From CAYPGJ01 sp964638515 (GTDB lineage Bacteria > Planctomycetota > Phycisphaerae > Phycisphaerales > UBA1924), in NCBI GenBank assembly GCA_964638515.1, contig CAZWZL010000002.1, forward strand, positions 1 through 64,000: 64,000 bases of DNA, given 5' to 3'. The notes under the pieces are model-generated. The model saw only the letters and a list, made by a program, of their open reading frames with translations. It made no database searches and was not told the origin of the DNA. A program made the translations under genes and the position numbers. Within the stretch, counting starts at the first letter, position 1, and each line of letters opens with the position of its first letter. This document shows positions 47,642 through 55,919 of this stretch, in pieces.

Positions 47642-48038
47642 CCGTGCTGTCTCCGTAAGTGGCTCGGGTCGGAAGTGGCCGGGTCCGACCGGTCGTTCCG
47701 TCCGAAAACGCTCAAATACCACTAGGTTTTGTAGCGTGCTGTTGGCCAAGGCACAAGGGGCTGCGGGTGGCCAACAGCGGAATTCCTGTGGTTTTTGTTG
47801 ACGACCCGAGTTCTCGACCCGTTGCTAACAGAACCCGTCCCTGGCGGCGAGCCCGCGCATTCAATGCGGACGACATCGTCCGAGTATTTCTGTGGCGATT
47901 CGGTGGTTTGGGGCCAATTGAGTGATAGACTCGAACGGAAGATAGAGGGATCCACCTCGCAAAAACAGCGGTTTTTGGCGAGTTTCGCAGGGCACGACGG
48001 GCGGCGGGCACGCCCCGGACGAAGGAGCATCGGTACCT
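47642..48038. other. Divergent intergenic region with inverted repeat
   Basis: These 397 bp between HU (minus) and an exported protein gene (plus) hold no convincing gene. The region is clearly AT-richer than its surroundings. A 10-bp perfect inverted repeat, GCTGTTGGCC (47738-47747) with GGCCAACAGC (47769-47778), could be an operator. TAGACT near 47927 is a possible plus-strand -10. Confidence 0.5.
47738..47778. repeat. 10-bp inverted repeat upstream of the HU gene
   Basis: GCTGTTGGCC and GGCCAACAGC are perfect complements separated by 21 nt. The position, about 100 bp before the HU start, suits a regulator site. Confidence 0.5.
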
Positions 48039-49520
48039 ATGCGCAGACGGAGCTTTTGGACAAGCGGTTTCGCCGCCGTGTGGCTGGCCACCGCAACGAT
48101 CGGGCAGCCGCTCAAGATCCGCACCGCGGCCTCGGCTCTCCCCTTCTCCCCGCTGCACTCGTATGCGATCGGCGAGGTGGGCGAGGATGTGCTGTTCTTC
48201 GGCGGAATCTCGGGACAGGGCCTGCACACCCTCACGCAGGGCGGCGGCACGGTCGCGTTTCCGAGTTCGGTGTACAGCGACAAGATCTTCCTCGTGGATC
48301 AGAGCACGGGAGCGCTGCTGCAGAGCGGCGTGGCGCATCTGACGCAACCCGTGCGCGAGCACCTGCGTTGCGTCACACCCGGCTTCATTCAGTACGGCGA
48401 CAACCTGTACATCTACGGAGGCTACGGCCCGCTCGACTCGGGCGACGTCTGGACGTCCAAGCCCGCCGTGCTGCAAATCGACCTGCAGGCCGTGCGCACC
48501 GCGTTGCACGCCTCGCTCCCGGCGCCGCAGAGCGCGTTCACAATCCTGCCCTGCCCCCAGGCGCAGTCGGCGGGCTCGATCATCATCAAGATGGGCGAGA
48601 AGTTCGCCCTCATCGGCGGTTCGAACTTCTCGGGCGATTACGGGCTGGGCGAAGCGCACACCCAGCCGTTCACCAACGTCTACACCGATCGCGTGTTCGT
48701 GTTCGACAGCACCGTGAGCATGATCACGCCCGTCAGCACGTTCCATGATCCGTTCTGGCTGCACCGTCGGGACCTCAACGCGGCGCCCATCAGCGCGCCC
48801 GCGCAGGGCGGCGGGACCAAGTCCGGCTTCGCCATCGTGTGCGGTGTGTTCAACGGCCCCGGGCCGTGGGAAAACCCCGCGACGTGGTTCGTGGGCGATG
48901 CTTCCGTGACGGTGTTCGATCAGTTCATTCAGAAGATGAACCAGTACGAAGGGCCGCGGGTCAGCCTGTATTCGCAGTCCGCGGGACGAAACCGCATCCT
49001 GCTGATGGGCGGGCTGTCATACCAGGTGTACGACCCGCAGTTCGGGTTCTACTACGACTTCCTCGTGCCGTGGGTCACGACGGTGAACGATCTGGTGTAC
49101 GAGAACGGACAGTTCACGGACGAGCAGCTCGCGGGCGACACCACGATTCCCATGACCAACACGCACGTGGTGCTGCGCCACAACATCCCGGTGAACGCCA
49201 GCGGTCAGATCATGCTCGATCAGATGCCGCACAACGAGCACCGCATCGGACGGGTGTTCGGCGGCCTGTTCGCCGAGCAGCCCGGACCGGAGCCCGTTAC
49301 GTGGGCCGGCTCCACCGTGTACGACGTGTTCCTGGCGGTGGGCGTGCGAGGCGACGTCAACAAGGACGGCACGACCAATTTCGCGGACCTCAACTTCGTC
49401 CTCGGCCAGTTCGGCACGTCCGGCGTCGGACTCTCCGGCGACCTGAATCTCGACAATGTCGTGAACTTCGCCGATCTGAACGTCGTGCTCTCGAACTTCG
49501 GCAGCAGCACGCCCGGCTGA
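48039..49520 (+). CDS. Exported kelch-like/propeller protein with dockerin-like C-terminus
   Basis: The protein has 493 residues with a signal peptide (MRRRSFWTSGFAAVWLATATIG). Blades can be followed through repeats such as LFFGGISG, LYIYGGYG, FALIGGSN and ILLMGGLS, the GG-containing strands of kelch-type propellers. The C-terminus has the doublet DVNKDGTTNFADLNFVLGQFG and DLNLDNVVNFADLNVVLSNFG. Unlike the four similar modules at 17-25 kb it lacks the flanking cysteine pair. AAGGAG lies 10 nt before the ATG. A strong terminator follows. Confidence 0.82.
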   Translation: MRRRSFWTSGFAAVWLATATIGQPLKIRTAASALPFSPLHSYAIGEVGEDVLFFGGISGQGLHTLTQGGGTVAFPSSVYSDKIFLVDQSTGALLQSGVAHLTQPVREHLRCVTPGFIQYGDNLYIYGGYGPLDSGDVWTSKPAVLQIDLQAVRTALHASLPAPQSAFTILPCPQAQSAGSIIIKMGEKFALIGGSNFSGDYGLGEAHTQPFTNVYTDRVFVFDSTVSMITPVSTFHDPFWLHRRDLNAAPISAPAQGGGTKSGFAIVCGVFNGPGPWENPATWFVGDASVTVFDQFIQKMNQYEGPRVSLYSQSAGRNRILLMGGLSYQVYDPQFGFYYDFLVPWVTTVNDLVYENGQFTDEQLAGDTTIPMTNTHVVLRHNIPVNASGQIMLDQMPHNEHRIGRVFGGLFAEQPGPEPVTWAGSTVYDVFLAVGVRGDVNKDGTTNFADLNFVLGQFGTSGVGLSGDLNLDNVVNFADLNVVLSNFGSSTPG

Positions 49521-49549
49521 GCGACGCACCGCTCAGGAGAACGCTCACG

Positions 49550-49578
49550 CGGGCCGCTCGAAAAGGGCGGCCCGTTTT
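49550..49578 (+). terminator. Rho-independent terminator of the propeller gene
   Basis: The stem GGGCCGC (49551-49557) with GCGGCCC (49567-49573), extendable by one C-G pair, is followed by TTTT. Confidence 0.8.
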
Positions 49579-49661
49579 CGTATCAGCCGTGGCTGGCGGC
49601 TTGCGCGAGATACGGTGCGCGGCCCCCGGCCCCTGAGGCGCGCCGCCCGCGCGCCAAGAAG

Positions 49662-49752
49662 CGGAGAGGGGGGGATTCGAACCCCCGATACGGATTTTGG
49701 TCCGTATAACGGTTTAGCAAACCGTCGCCTTCAGCCTCTCGGCCACCTCTCC
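49662..49752 (-). tRNA. tRNA-Ser (anticodon GCU)
   Basis: Read on the minus strand, the acceptor stem GGAGAGG pairs with CCTCTCC. The anticodon stem-loop CGGTTTGCTAAACCG gives anticodon GCT. A long variable arm (ATACGGACC...TCCGTAT), typical of serine tRNAs, is followed by a T arm with GGTTCGAATCC. The length is about 91 nt and the CCA end is not encoded. Confidence 0.95.
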
Positions 49753-49841
49753 AAACCGCGTTCCGTTCACGGCGCGCCCCCGTCTGCCGCGCCGTCTCGA
49801 ATCGTCTCCCCCGCGCTGCGCCCTGTCAACCGCCATTTCGA

Positions 49842-50399
49842 TCACGTTCCAAGCGGCACGCGCCTCACTTCGGCGTGCTCCGAGCCGGTCGTCCGGAGCA
49901 CGCTCCGCATCACCTTCACCTCGCTCACCCCAAACGCCGGCAGCTCCACATCCGTCTCGATCCGCGCAGGGTGGGCCCCCTCTCTGAAACGGCACAGCGT
50001 CAGGTGGGGCAGGAACCGGTCACCCGCGTTCCGGCGCGCCCGCCTGGCCAGCCGTGACGCCAGCCTCCTTTGCATCTCCAAAAGCGGTGGGGGAGCGTCG
50101 GTCTGCATCGCGAGCAGCCTGGGCGAGCCTCGCTCGGGCAGCGTGATCAGTCGGATGGGTGTGAGCGTGAACGCGTCGATGCCCCCGCATGCACGACCCA
50201 CCGTTTCCGCCACGTCGTCCACTCGAGGCCCGGGCGTGTCGCCTACGAACTGCAGTGTCAGGTGCACCTGCTCGATCGGCGTGGCTCGGTGTTGGCCGAG
50301 TTCCACTGATTCCAAGGCGCCAGCCATCGCGCGCGCCGCATCCAGCGGCGGATACACCGCGACGAACAGCCGAACCACGCCCGAGCCTCGCCCACGCAT
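49842..50399 (-). CDS. thpR: RNA 2',3'-cyclic phosphodiesterase (2'-5' RNA ligase family)
   Basis: The protein has 185 residues. The two H-x-T-x motifs of the 2H phosphoesterase fold are present: VHLTLQFVG (about 46-54) and PHLTLCRFRE (about 130-139). It opens 2',3'-cyclic phosphates on RNA ends. AATGAT ends 7 nt before the ATG and may be a weak -10 for a leaderless mRNA. Confidence 0.88.
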   Translation of the reverse strand: MRGRGSGVVRLFVAVYPPLDAARAMAGALESVELGQHRATPIEQVHLTLQFVGDTPGPRVDDVAETVGRACGGIDAFTLTPIRLITLPERGSPRLLAMQTDAPPPLLEMQRRLASRLARRARRNAGDRFLPHLTLCRFREGAHPARIETDVELPAFGVSEVKVMRSVLRTTGSEHAEVRRVPLGT

Positions 50400-50542
50400 C
50401 GGTCACATCATTCCCGACCCCTCCGACCCGTGCGAGCGTCGGCGCAAAAAACCGGCTTCCGCGTCGTTGCGCGGCCGCCGGTTCGGCACGGAGTCTGTGC
50501 ATGCGTCCCGTGCGGAACGCGTAACTCACTTCAAATGCGATC

Positions 50543-50824
50543 TCAGTCCGCCCCACCCGTCTCCTCATCGCGCGTCGTGTCGAGCATCTTGCGGAGGTAG
50601 TTGTTCTCGCGGCGCGTGGCCTCCAGATCGAACACGAGGTACTTCACGGAGAGTCGCAGGTGATCCAGTGAATCCTGAAGGTCGCCGATGATCGTGCGCA
50701 TCCGCTCGTGCCGATCCTGCGTCTCCTGAGCCAATTCACGAAGCCGAGGGCGCTCCGATTCCGGGGCGCGTTCGATTTGAGCGAGCAGTTCGCCGAGCTT
50801 CTGCTGGAAGTCCTGGTCCTTCAT
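50543..50824 (-). CDS. Small coiled-coil protein of unknown function
   Basis: The protein has 93 residues and is almost entirely helical with heptads (LRELAQETQDRHERMRTIIGDLQDSLDHLRLSVKYLVFDLEATRRENNYLRKML). No signal or membrane segment is seen. CAGGAGAGAG before the ATG at 50824 fixes the start. It resembles small conserved planctomycete coiled-coil proteins, but I cannot name a family. Confidence 0.7.
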   Translation of the reverse strand: MKDQDFQQKLGELLAQIERAPESERPRLRELAQETQDRHERMRTIIGDLQDSLDHLRLSVKYLVFDLEATRRENNYLRKMLDTTRDEETGGAD

Positions 50825-51051
50825 GGGATCTCTCTCCTGCCGTGTCTGCTGATGTCGCGCCCGGCTCCGTACCGGCTCGCTGAGAGAGAGACCCTGCGAG
50901 CCTCGCGCCCCGATTCGCGAAATCCCGTGCCACGCTCGGCGCGTCCGAAAAAAGACGCGTTCGCTCGCCGCCGACACCGATCCTGCTCAGAACACGGCCT
51001 CAGCCCCCGCCACAACCCCGCGCCGGTTGCGCAGGATGTTGCCGTTCCGCA

Positions 51052-51660
51052 TCAACGCCCGTCGAGCCGACGCACCGCGTCGCGCGCAGGCTGCGGCGCA
51101 TCCACCATGGCCACTTGCAGGAGCCCGGGCTCCTTCTTGTGCGCCTCAAAGAGAAGCCGCTTTAAGTGCTGGTCCAGATTGGATTCGAACCGCTTGTAGA
51201 ACGCTTCCAGCTCGTGCCGGTTGAACTTGGCGAGCGGATCCTTCAGGCCCGACTGCGCCGCCGCCCAATCAATCAGCCCGCCTCCCACGCGACCAAAGCG
51301 ATACAGCGATAACGTCGCTTTCAGGCGAACCCCCAGCGACGCGAACGGGTCGGTCGCCGGCTCCGGCAGCCTGGTCATGACCTCCTGCACTTCCTTGGCC
51401 CCCAGGTCCGAGAGCCAATCGGTGCTCGCCTTGGCCAGCGCCCCCGCAATCACCGGCTGCTCATCCGCCTTGCGAAGCTGGGCGTGCGCCGTCGAAAGCG
51501 TCTTGATCCCCGCCCGCTCAAACCGCACCGTCAGCCGCTGGCACGCCTTTCCGTCCTGCACGCCCGCCACGGCCGCCGTGACCGTCCCCTCGCCCCACTC
51601 GGGTCGGTCCGCGTGGAACAGCCGATCGCCAAAATGATATTGCTCCGATGACGCCGTCAT
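51052..51660 (-). CDS. DUF3553-domain protein
   Basis: The protein has 202 residues. The N-terminal segment (about 8-60: YHFGDRLFHADRPEWGEGTVTAAVAG...LTVRFERAGIKTL) matches the DUF3553/CarD-like beta-barrel seen at the ends of UvrD-type helicases. The rest is helical (for example LSLYRFGRVGGGLIDWAAAQSGL) and contains no known motif. Protein or nucleic-acid interaction is likely. The start could be GTG 51663 or ATG 51660. Confidence 0.7.
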   Translation of the reverse strand: MTASSEQYHFGDRLFHADRPEWGEGTVTAAVAGVQDGKACQRLTVRFERAGIKTLSTAHAQLRKADEQPVIAGALAKASTDWLSDLGAKEVQEVMTRLPEPATDPFASLGVRLKATLSLYRFGRVGGGLIDWAAAQSGLKDPLAKFNRHELEAFYKRFESNLDQHLKRLLFEAHKKEPGLLQVAMVDAPQPARDAVRRLDGR

Positions 51661-51756
51661 CACATCCCCAGTCCCGGGAACTCAAGTCAATCCCGTTGTC
51701 ATGGCCCCGCGCACGCCCCCGGCCCTCCCAAGTTGCCCCGGGGCCTCCAGCCATGA

Positions 51757-51762
51757 TACACT
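51757..51762 (+). promoter_or_regulatory. Candidate -10 (TACACT) of the rpoZ-coaC operon
   Basis: TACACT lies 71 nt before the rpoZ ATG and is the only TANNNT hexamer close by on this strand. Confidence 0.4.
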
Positions 51763-51833
51763 CTCCGGCTTCCCCCTGCGAGGGGTTCCAGCACCAATCC
51801 CCTCCCCCCGACCGTCCCCGGAGCCATTCCCGA

Positions 51834-52088
51834 ATGATCGAGGCCCTCAAGAGCGATCAGATTGTCGTCAAGGTCGGCGGGCGCTTCCGCCTCTGCGCCC
51901 TTATCCAACGGCGAGTCGTCCAGCTCATGGAGGGCGCCCGCCCCCTCGTCGACCGCGACGGCCGCTCCGATCTCGAAGTCGCCATCGACGAGATCATGCA
52001 GGACCGCATCTCCTTCGAGCTCGCGGACCAGCCCCTGCTCACGTCGATGAACTCCCGCTCACGCTCCCGCGACGCCGAGCGCGAGTAA
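51834..52088 (+). CDS. rpoZ: RNA polymerase omega subunit (planctomycete type)
   Basis: The protein has 84 residues. The core IVVKVGGRFRLCALIQRRVVQLMEGARPLV matches the omega fold (K-x-GGRF-x-L-x-x-x-x-x-RR-x-x-L-x-x-GA-x-P). It assists assembly of RNA polymerase on beta-prime. It lies 8 bp before coaC, the common rpoZ-coaBC neighbourhood. Confidence 0.88.
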   Translation: MIEALKSDQIVVKVGGRFRLCALIQRRVVQLMEGARPLVDRDGRSDLEVAIDEIMQDRISFELADQPLLTSMNSRSRSRDAERE

Positions 52089-52096
52089 CCCTTCCC

Positions 52097-52687
52097 ATGC
52101 CTCCTCCAGCCCCATCTTCCAGCGCCCCGCTCGCGGGCGCCAATATCCTCGTGGCCGTCACGGGCGGCATCGCCGCCTACAAGTCCGCGGCCCTCGTCTC
52201 CAAGCTCGCGCAGGCCGGCGCCGACGTTCGCGTCCTCATGACCGAAGCCGCCACGCGCTTCGTCACGCCCCTCACCTTTCAAGCTCTCTCCGCTCACCCC
52301 GTCTACACCTCGCAGTGGGAGCACGCCGAGGCGCACGACCCGCAGCACATCAGCCTCGCGCGCAGCGCCCATCTCGCCGTCGTCGCGCCCTGCACCATGG
52401 ACTGCATGGCCCGCCTCGCGCAGGGCCACGCCAGCGACGTCGTGTCCGTCGTCCTCGCCGCCATCGATCGCGCGCGCACGCCCGTCATCCTCGCGCCCGC
52501 CATGAACGATGTCATGTGGGCCCAGCCCGCCACCCGACGCAATGCCGAGACGCTCCGTGCCGACGGCTACACGCTGCTCGGCCCGGGCGAGGGCTGGATG
52601 GCCTGCCGATCCGTCGGCCCCGGACGAATGGTCGAGCCCGAAGCCATCTTCGAGGCCGTCCTCGCGGCGCTCCGACCACGCGCGTGA
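52097..52687 (+). CDS. coaC: Phosphopantothenoylcysteine decarboxylase, CoaC domain only
   Basis: The protein has 196 residues. It is a flavoprotein that decarboxylates 4'-phosphopantothenoylcysteine in CoA synthesis. The fold is shown by ILVAVTGGIAAYKSAALVSKL, VRVLMTEAATRFV, HISLARSAHLAVVAPCTMD and PAMNDVMWAQPATRRN (PxMNxxMW motif). The substrate cysteine region reads GEGWMACRSVGPGRM, equivalent to G-x-LACG-x-GxGR with S in place of G. The chain ends where the CoaB synthetase domain begins in the usual bifunctional CoaBC. Confidence 0.9.
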   Translation: MPPPAPSSSAPLAGANILVAVTGGIAAYKSAALVSKLAQAGADVRVLMTEAATRFVTPLTFQALSAHPVYTSQWEHAEAHDPQHISLARSAHLAVVAPCTMDCMARLAQGHASDVVSVVLAAIDRARTPVILAPAMNDVMWAQPATRRNAETLRADGYTLLGPGEGWMACRSVGPGRMVEPEAIFEAVLAALRPRA

Positions 52688-52706
52688 ACCCACACCCCTC
52701 CCCGGG

Positions 52707-52712
52707 TACCAT
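52707..52712 (+). promoter_or_regulatory. Candidate -10 (TACCAT) of the multispan membrane protein gene, leaderless
   Basis: TACCAT is identical to the rnpB -10 and ends 7 nt before the ATG at 52720. Confidence 0.5.
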
Positions 52713-52719
52713 GCAACAC

Positions 52720-53784
52720 ATGCACGAGCCCACCCGTCCCGTGCTCCTCGCGGACCTCACCGCCGGACTGGTCTGGCCTCGTCTCTTCCGCGCGCTCCCG
52801 CTCGCGGCCCATCCATCGCGCATCCTGCTCGCCGCCGGCGCATTCATCTGGCTCATGGCCGTGGGCTCCACCTTCGATCTCGTCGCCGGCCGTCCCATCC
52901 AATGGGGAGCAGCTTCCGAGCGCTTGGGCGTCTTCGAGGCGCTCGCGATCTCCGACAAGCAAGCCGAGGCCGCCGCTCTTGCGAAGCCCGACATCTTCCG
53001 CTCCGCGCCCCCGCACGCCTGGTCGCTCCTGGCCACGCTCCTCGTGCTCGTTACGCCTGTGCTCCTGCTCGCGCACGCCGCCATCGCGCGCTCCGTGGCC
53101 TGCGATGTCGCCCAGCGGCTCAATCTCCCAACCGCCAGCGCGCTCCGATTCGCCGCCCGCAAGTGGCCCTCCATCCTCGGCGCCTGGTTCGGCCCCGCGC
53201 TTCTCGCGCTCGGGCTCGTGTTCCTCCTCCTCCTTTCCGGGCTGCTGCTCCGATGGCCCGGTCTCAACATCCTCGGCGGCGCGCTCTACGGCCTCTTCCT
53301 CCTGCTCGGCGGTGCGCTCGTGTTCATCGCGCTCGGCTTCTTTCTCGCGCAGTCACTGCTCGCCCCGGCCGTGGTGATCGAGAACACCGACGCCATCGAC
53401 GCCGTCCAACGCGCCTACGCCTACCTCGTCTGCCGACCCGGCCGGTTCATCGTCTACGCCGCGATCCTCATCGCGCAGGGGATCATCAGCATCGCCGTGG
53501 CCGCGTTCCTGCTCCACGCCACCCTCGAGTGGACCGCGGGCCTGACCGGCGCCTGGTCACGAGGCCCCATCCTTGCTCGCCCCGATCCCACCGGGACCAC
53601 CGCCGTCGCAGCCGCCCTCGCCGGACTCTGGCGCAGTCTGTTCCTGGCGCTCCTCGGCGGATTCGTGCTCTCCTTCTACGCCTCCGCCTCAACCCTGCTC
53701 TATCTCACACTCCGACGCATCAACGACGATCAGGACGTGGAGGACATCTGGCTCCCCGATGCCTCGCGTGCGGCTGTCGAATGA
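52720..53784 (+). CDS. Multispan membrane protein of unknown function
   Basis: The protein has 354 residues and about six membrane helices (for example ILLAAGAFIWLMAVG, LLATLLVLVTPVLLLAHAAIA, ALLALGLVFLLLLSGLLL, GLFLLLGGALVFIALGFFLA, FIVYAAILIAQGIISIAVAAF and LALLGGFVLSFYASASTLLYLTL). The C-terminal LRRINDDQDVEDIWLPD is probably cytoplasmic. No family is recognised. I prefer ATG 52720 to ATG 52711 because of the -10-like TACCAT. Its stop overlaps the next start (ATGA at 53781-53784). Confidence 0.75.
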   Translation: MHEPTRPVLLADLTAGLVWPRLFRALPLAAHPSRILLAAGAFIWLMAVGSTFDLVAGRPIQWGAASERLGVFEALAISDKQAEAAALAKPDIFRSAPPHAWSLLATLLVLVTPVLLLAHAAIARSVACDVAQRLNLPTASALRFAARKWPSILGAWFGPALLALGLVFLLLLSGLLLRWPGLNILGGALYGLFLLLGGALVFIALGFFLAQSLLAPAVVIENTDAIDAVQRAYAYLVCRPGRFIVYAAILIAQGIISIAVAAFLLHATLEWTAGLTGAWSRGPILARPDPTGTTAVAAALAGLWRSLFLALLGGFVLSFYASASTLLYLTLRRINDDQDVEDIWLPDASRAAVE

Positions 53785-54092
53785 GCCAGGTTCCCGTCCC
53801 CGGACCAACGACGTACGAGCAAGCCGTCAATCTGGCCGGCGCGCTCGCCGAAGCGGGCGTGGCCGAGCTCGCACTGACCTCCCAAGCCGGCTGGAGCAAG
53901 CTCGCCCCCCGACACACCGACCTCCCCGCCGTTCTGGAAGCCGCTTCCAAGCAGCCGGACGCCGAACTTCTCGCCCTCGACCGCCCCATCCGAGTGGTGC
54001 TGACTCCCAACTCCTTCCTCGCCTTCACCAATGACCCGGCCTTCGCCGATGCTCTATCCCGCGCCAACCCCCCAGATCAACCACATGCATGA
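53781..54092 (+). CDS. Small protein of unknown function
   Basis: The protein has 103 residues, soluble, without signal or membrane segment. It has alternating helices and strands (YEQAVNLAGALAEAGVAELALT, PIRVVLTPNSFLAF). Both ends overlap neighbours (ATGA at the start, ATGCATGA with the next gene), so the three genes form one translationally coupled unit. No function can be assigned. Confidence 0.65.
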   Translation: MSQVPVPGPTTYEQAVNLAGALAEAGVAELALTSQAGWSKLAPRHTDLPAVLEAASKQPDAELLALDRPIRVVLTPNSFLAFTNDPAFADALSRANPPDQPHA

Positions 54093-55857
54093 CCGACCCC
54101 TGACCATCGCCCACGTCACTCACGAAGCCACCGAGAAGTTCGGAGGCATCGGCACGGTCCTCGAAGGGCTCATCACCGCGCCGTCCTATCAGCGCGCGGT
54201 GCGAAGAACGATTCTCATCTCTCCGCTCTTCAACAAGGGGCCGGTGCAGAACCCCCTCGAGCGCATCGGCGCCGAAGCCACGAGCATCCTCTACTCCGGC
54301 CCCGACAACATCGACACCGGCGGGTGGGGCGCCGTGCTCCGTCCCATCGAGTGGGCCTTCAAGACCCCGATCGTCTACGGGCTGCGCCACCTGCAGGACG
54401 ACTCGCACGAAGCCCAGGCCGAGGTCCTCCTCTTCGACGTGATGTCGCCCGATCCGCAGCGACTCGCGGCCTTCAAGTTCCTCCTGTTCGAGAAGTTCGG
54501 GCTCTCCGCGGCGCAATACGAGTCCTCATGGGACTTTGAGGAATACTGCCGCCTGGCCGACCCGGCCTACCACGCGCTCATCGCGCTGCTCGCGCCCGAT
54601 GAACTCCCCGCGGTGCTCATCTCCCACGAGTACATGGGCATGTGCACCGCGCTCCGAGCGGCGGCCGACTCCGCGCGACGCTTCCGCACCGTCTTCCACG
54701 CCCACGAATGCTCCACCGCGCGCGCCATCGTGGAGCACCACTCCGGGCACGACACCTCCTTCTATCAGGCCATGCGCCGCGCCCGAACCAAGGGCCAGCA
54801 TGTCGAAGCCGTCTTCGGCTCCCAGGCGCACAACCCGCGCCACGCGCTCATCACGCTCGCCCCGCGCCTCGACCTCACCCTGGCCGTCGGCGACGCCACC
54901 GCGGAGGAACTCCGATTCCTCACCCCCGAGTTCGACAAGGCCAATCTCGAGGTCTGCTACAACGGCGTCCCCAGCGAGCCGCTCACCCGCGACCACACGC
55001 TCGCCTCGCGCGCGCTGCTCAACGAGTGGTCCCGTCGCGCGCTCGGCTTCTCGCCCGACTACTGGTTCACCCACGTCACGCGACCCGTCATCAGCAAGGG
55101 CATCTGGCGCGATCTGCTCGTCCTCTCGCACCTCGAGCGAGAGCTCAAGCGTCGAGGGAAGTCCGCCGTCTACCTGCTGCTCGCCTGCGGCGGACCCGTG
55201 CGATCCGCCGAGCACGCCAACCAGATGGCCCGCGAGCATCGGTGGCCGCGCGAGCATCGTGAGGGCTACCCCGATCTCGTCGGCCCCGAGGTCGGACTCT
55301 GGCACGACTTTCAGAAGTTCAACAACCCCGGGCGCGAGGGCTCCGGCGCCGTGCGCGCCGTCTTCGTCAATCAGTTCGGCTTCACGAGAGATCGGCTCGG
55401 CGATCACGCCCCGCACGATCTCAGCCTCACGCACCTCCGGCGGGCCGCCGACGTCGAATTCGGCCAGTCCATCTACGAGCCGTTCGGCATCGCGCACCTC
55501 GAGCCCCTCCACGCCGGCGCCATCTGCGTGCCGACGTCCGTCTGCGGCTGCGTCGGCTTCGCCAGGGATGCCGCGGAGTCTCTGGGCTGGCGCGACGACG
55601 GCCTCGCTCGCAACGTCATTGTCGCGGACTACACCTCCCACGAAGTCGACGAGCCCCTGGCCATGACGCGCGACCAGCGCGACAAGATCGAAGAACGCGT
55701 CGCCGCCGAGGTCGCCCGCCAACTCCTCGACCGGCTCCCCACCTCCGAAGACCAGCGTCTCGACATGCTCGAACGAGGCCAGGCGCTCGCCTCCCGGATG
55801 TCGTGGGACAACGTGGCCGACGCCATGTTCCTGCCCGCGCTGCGCCGGATCATGTGA
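54085..55857 (+). CDS. Glycogen/starch synthase-like glycosyltransferase
   Basis: The protein has 590 residues. The start HDRPLTIAHVTHEATEKFGGIGTVLEGL corresponds to the glycogen synthase K-x-GG-x-x-x-V loop that binds ADP-glucose. The C-terminal domain has FGQSIYEPFGIAHLEPLHAGAICVPTSVCG, the E-x7-E motif of GT-B retaining enzymes (GT3/GT5/GT4). It probably builds a glucan or related polysaccharide in the cytoplasm. The length and the CGCVGFAR segment also recall eukaryote-type GT3 glycogen synthases, so family assignment is open. Confidence 0.78.
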   Translation: MHDRPLTIAHVTHEATEKFGGIGTVLEGLITAPSYQRAVRRTILISPLFNKGPVQNPLERIGAEATSILYSGPDNIDTGGWGAVLRPIEWAFKTPIVYGLRHLQDDSHEAQAEVLLFDVMSPDPQRLAAFKFLLFEKFGLSAAQYESSWDFEEYCRLADPAYHALIALLAPDELPAVLISHEYMGMCTALRAAADSARRFRTVFHAHECSTARAIVEHHSGHDTSFYQAMRRARTKGQHVEAVFGSQAHNPRHALITLAPRLDLTLAVGDATAEELRFLTPEFDKANLEVCYNGVPSEPLTRDHTLASRALLNEWSRRALGFSPDYWFTHVTRPVISKGIWRDLLVLSHLERELKRRGKSAVYLLLACGGPVRSAEHANQMAREHRWPREHREGYPDLVGPEVGLWHDFQKFNNPGREGSGAVRAVFVNQFGFTRDRLGDHAPHDLSLTHLRRAADVEFGQSIYEPFGIAHLEPLHAGAICVPTSVCGCVGFARDAAESLGWRDDGLARNVIVADYTSHEVDEPLAMTRDQRDKIEERVAAEVARQLLDRLPTSEDQRLDMLERGQALASRMSWDNVADAMFLPALRRIM

Positions 55858-55866
55858 GATGCGCAC

Positions 55867-55892
55867 GAAAAAAGGGCCCTCGAAAGGGCCCT
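55867..55892 (-). terminator. Rho-independent terminator of rpsB-tsf
   Basis: Two copies of the self-complementary AGGGCCCT (55873-55880 and 55885-55892) form an 8-bp stem with a 4-nt loop, followed on the minus strand by a run of T residues. It also lies just after the plus-strand glycosyltransferase stop. Confidence 0.85.
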
Positions 55893-55919
55893 CGGCGATG
55901 CGCTTGAATCAACACGTGC

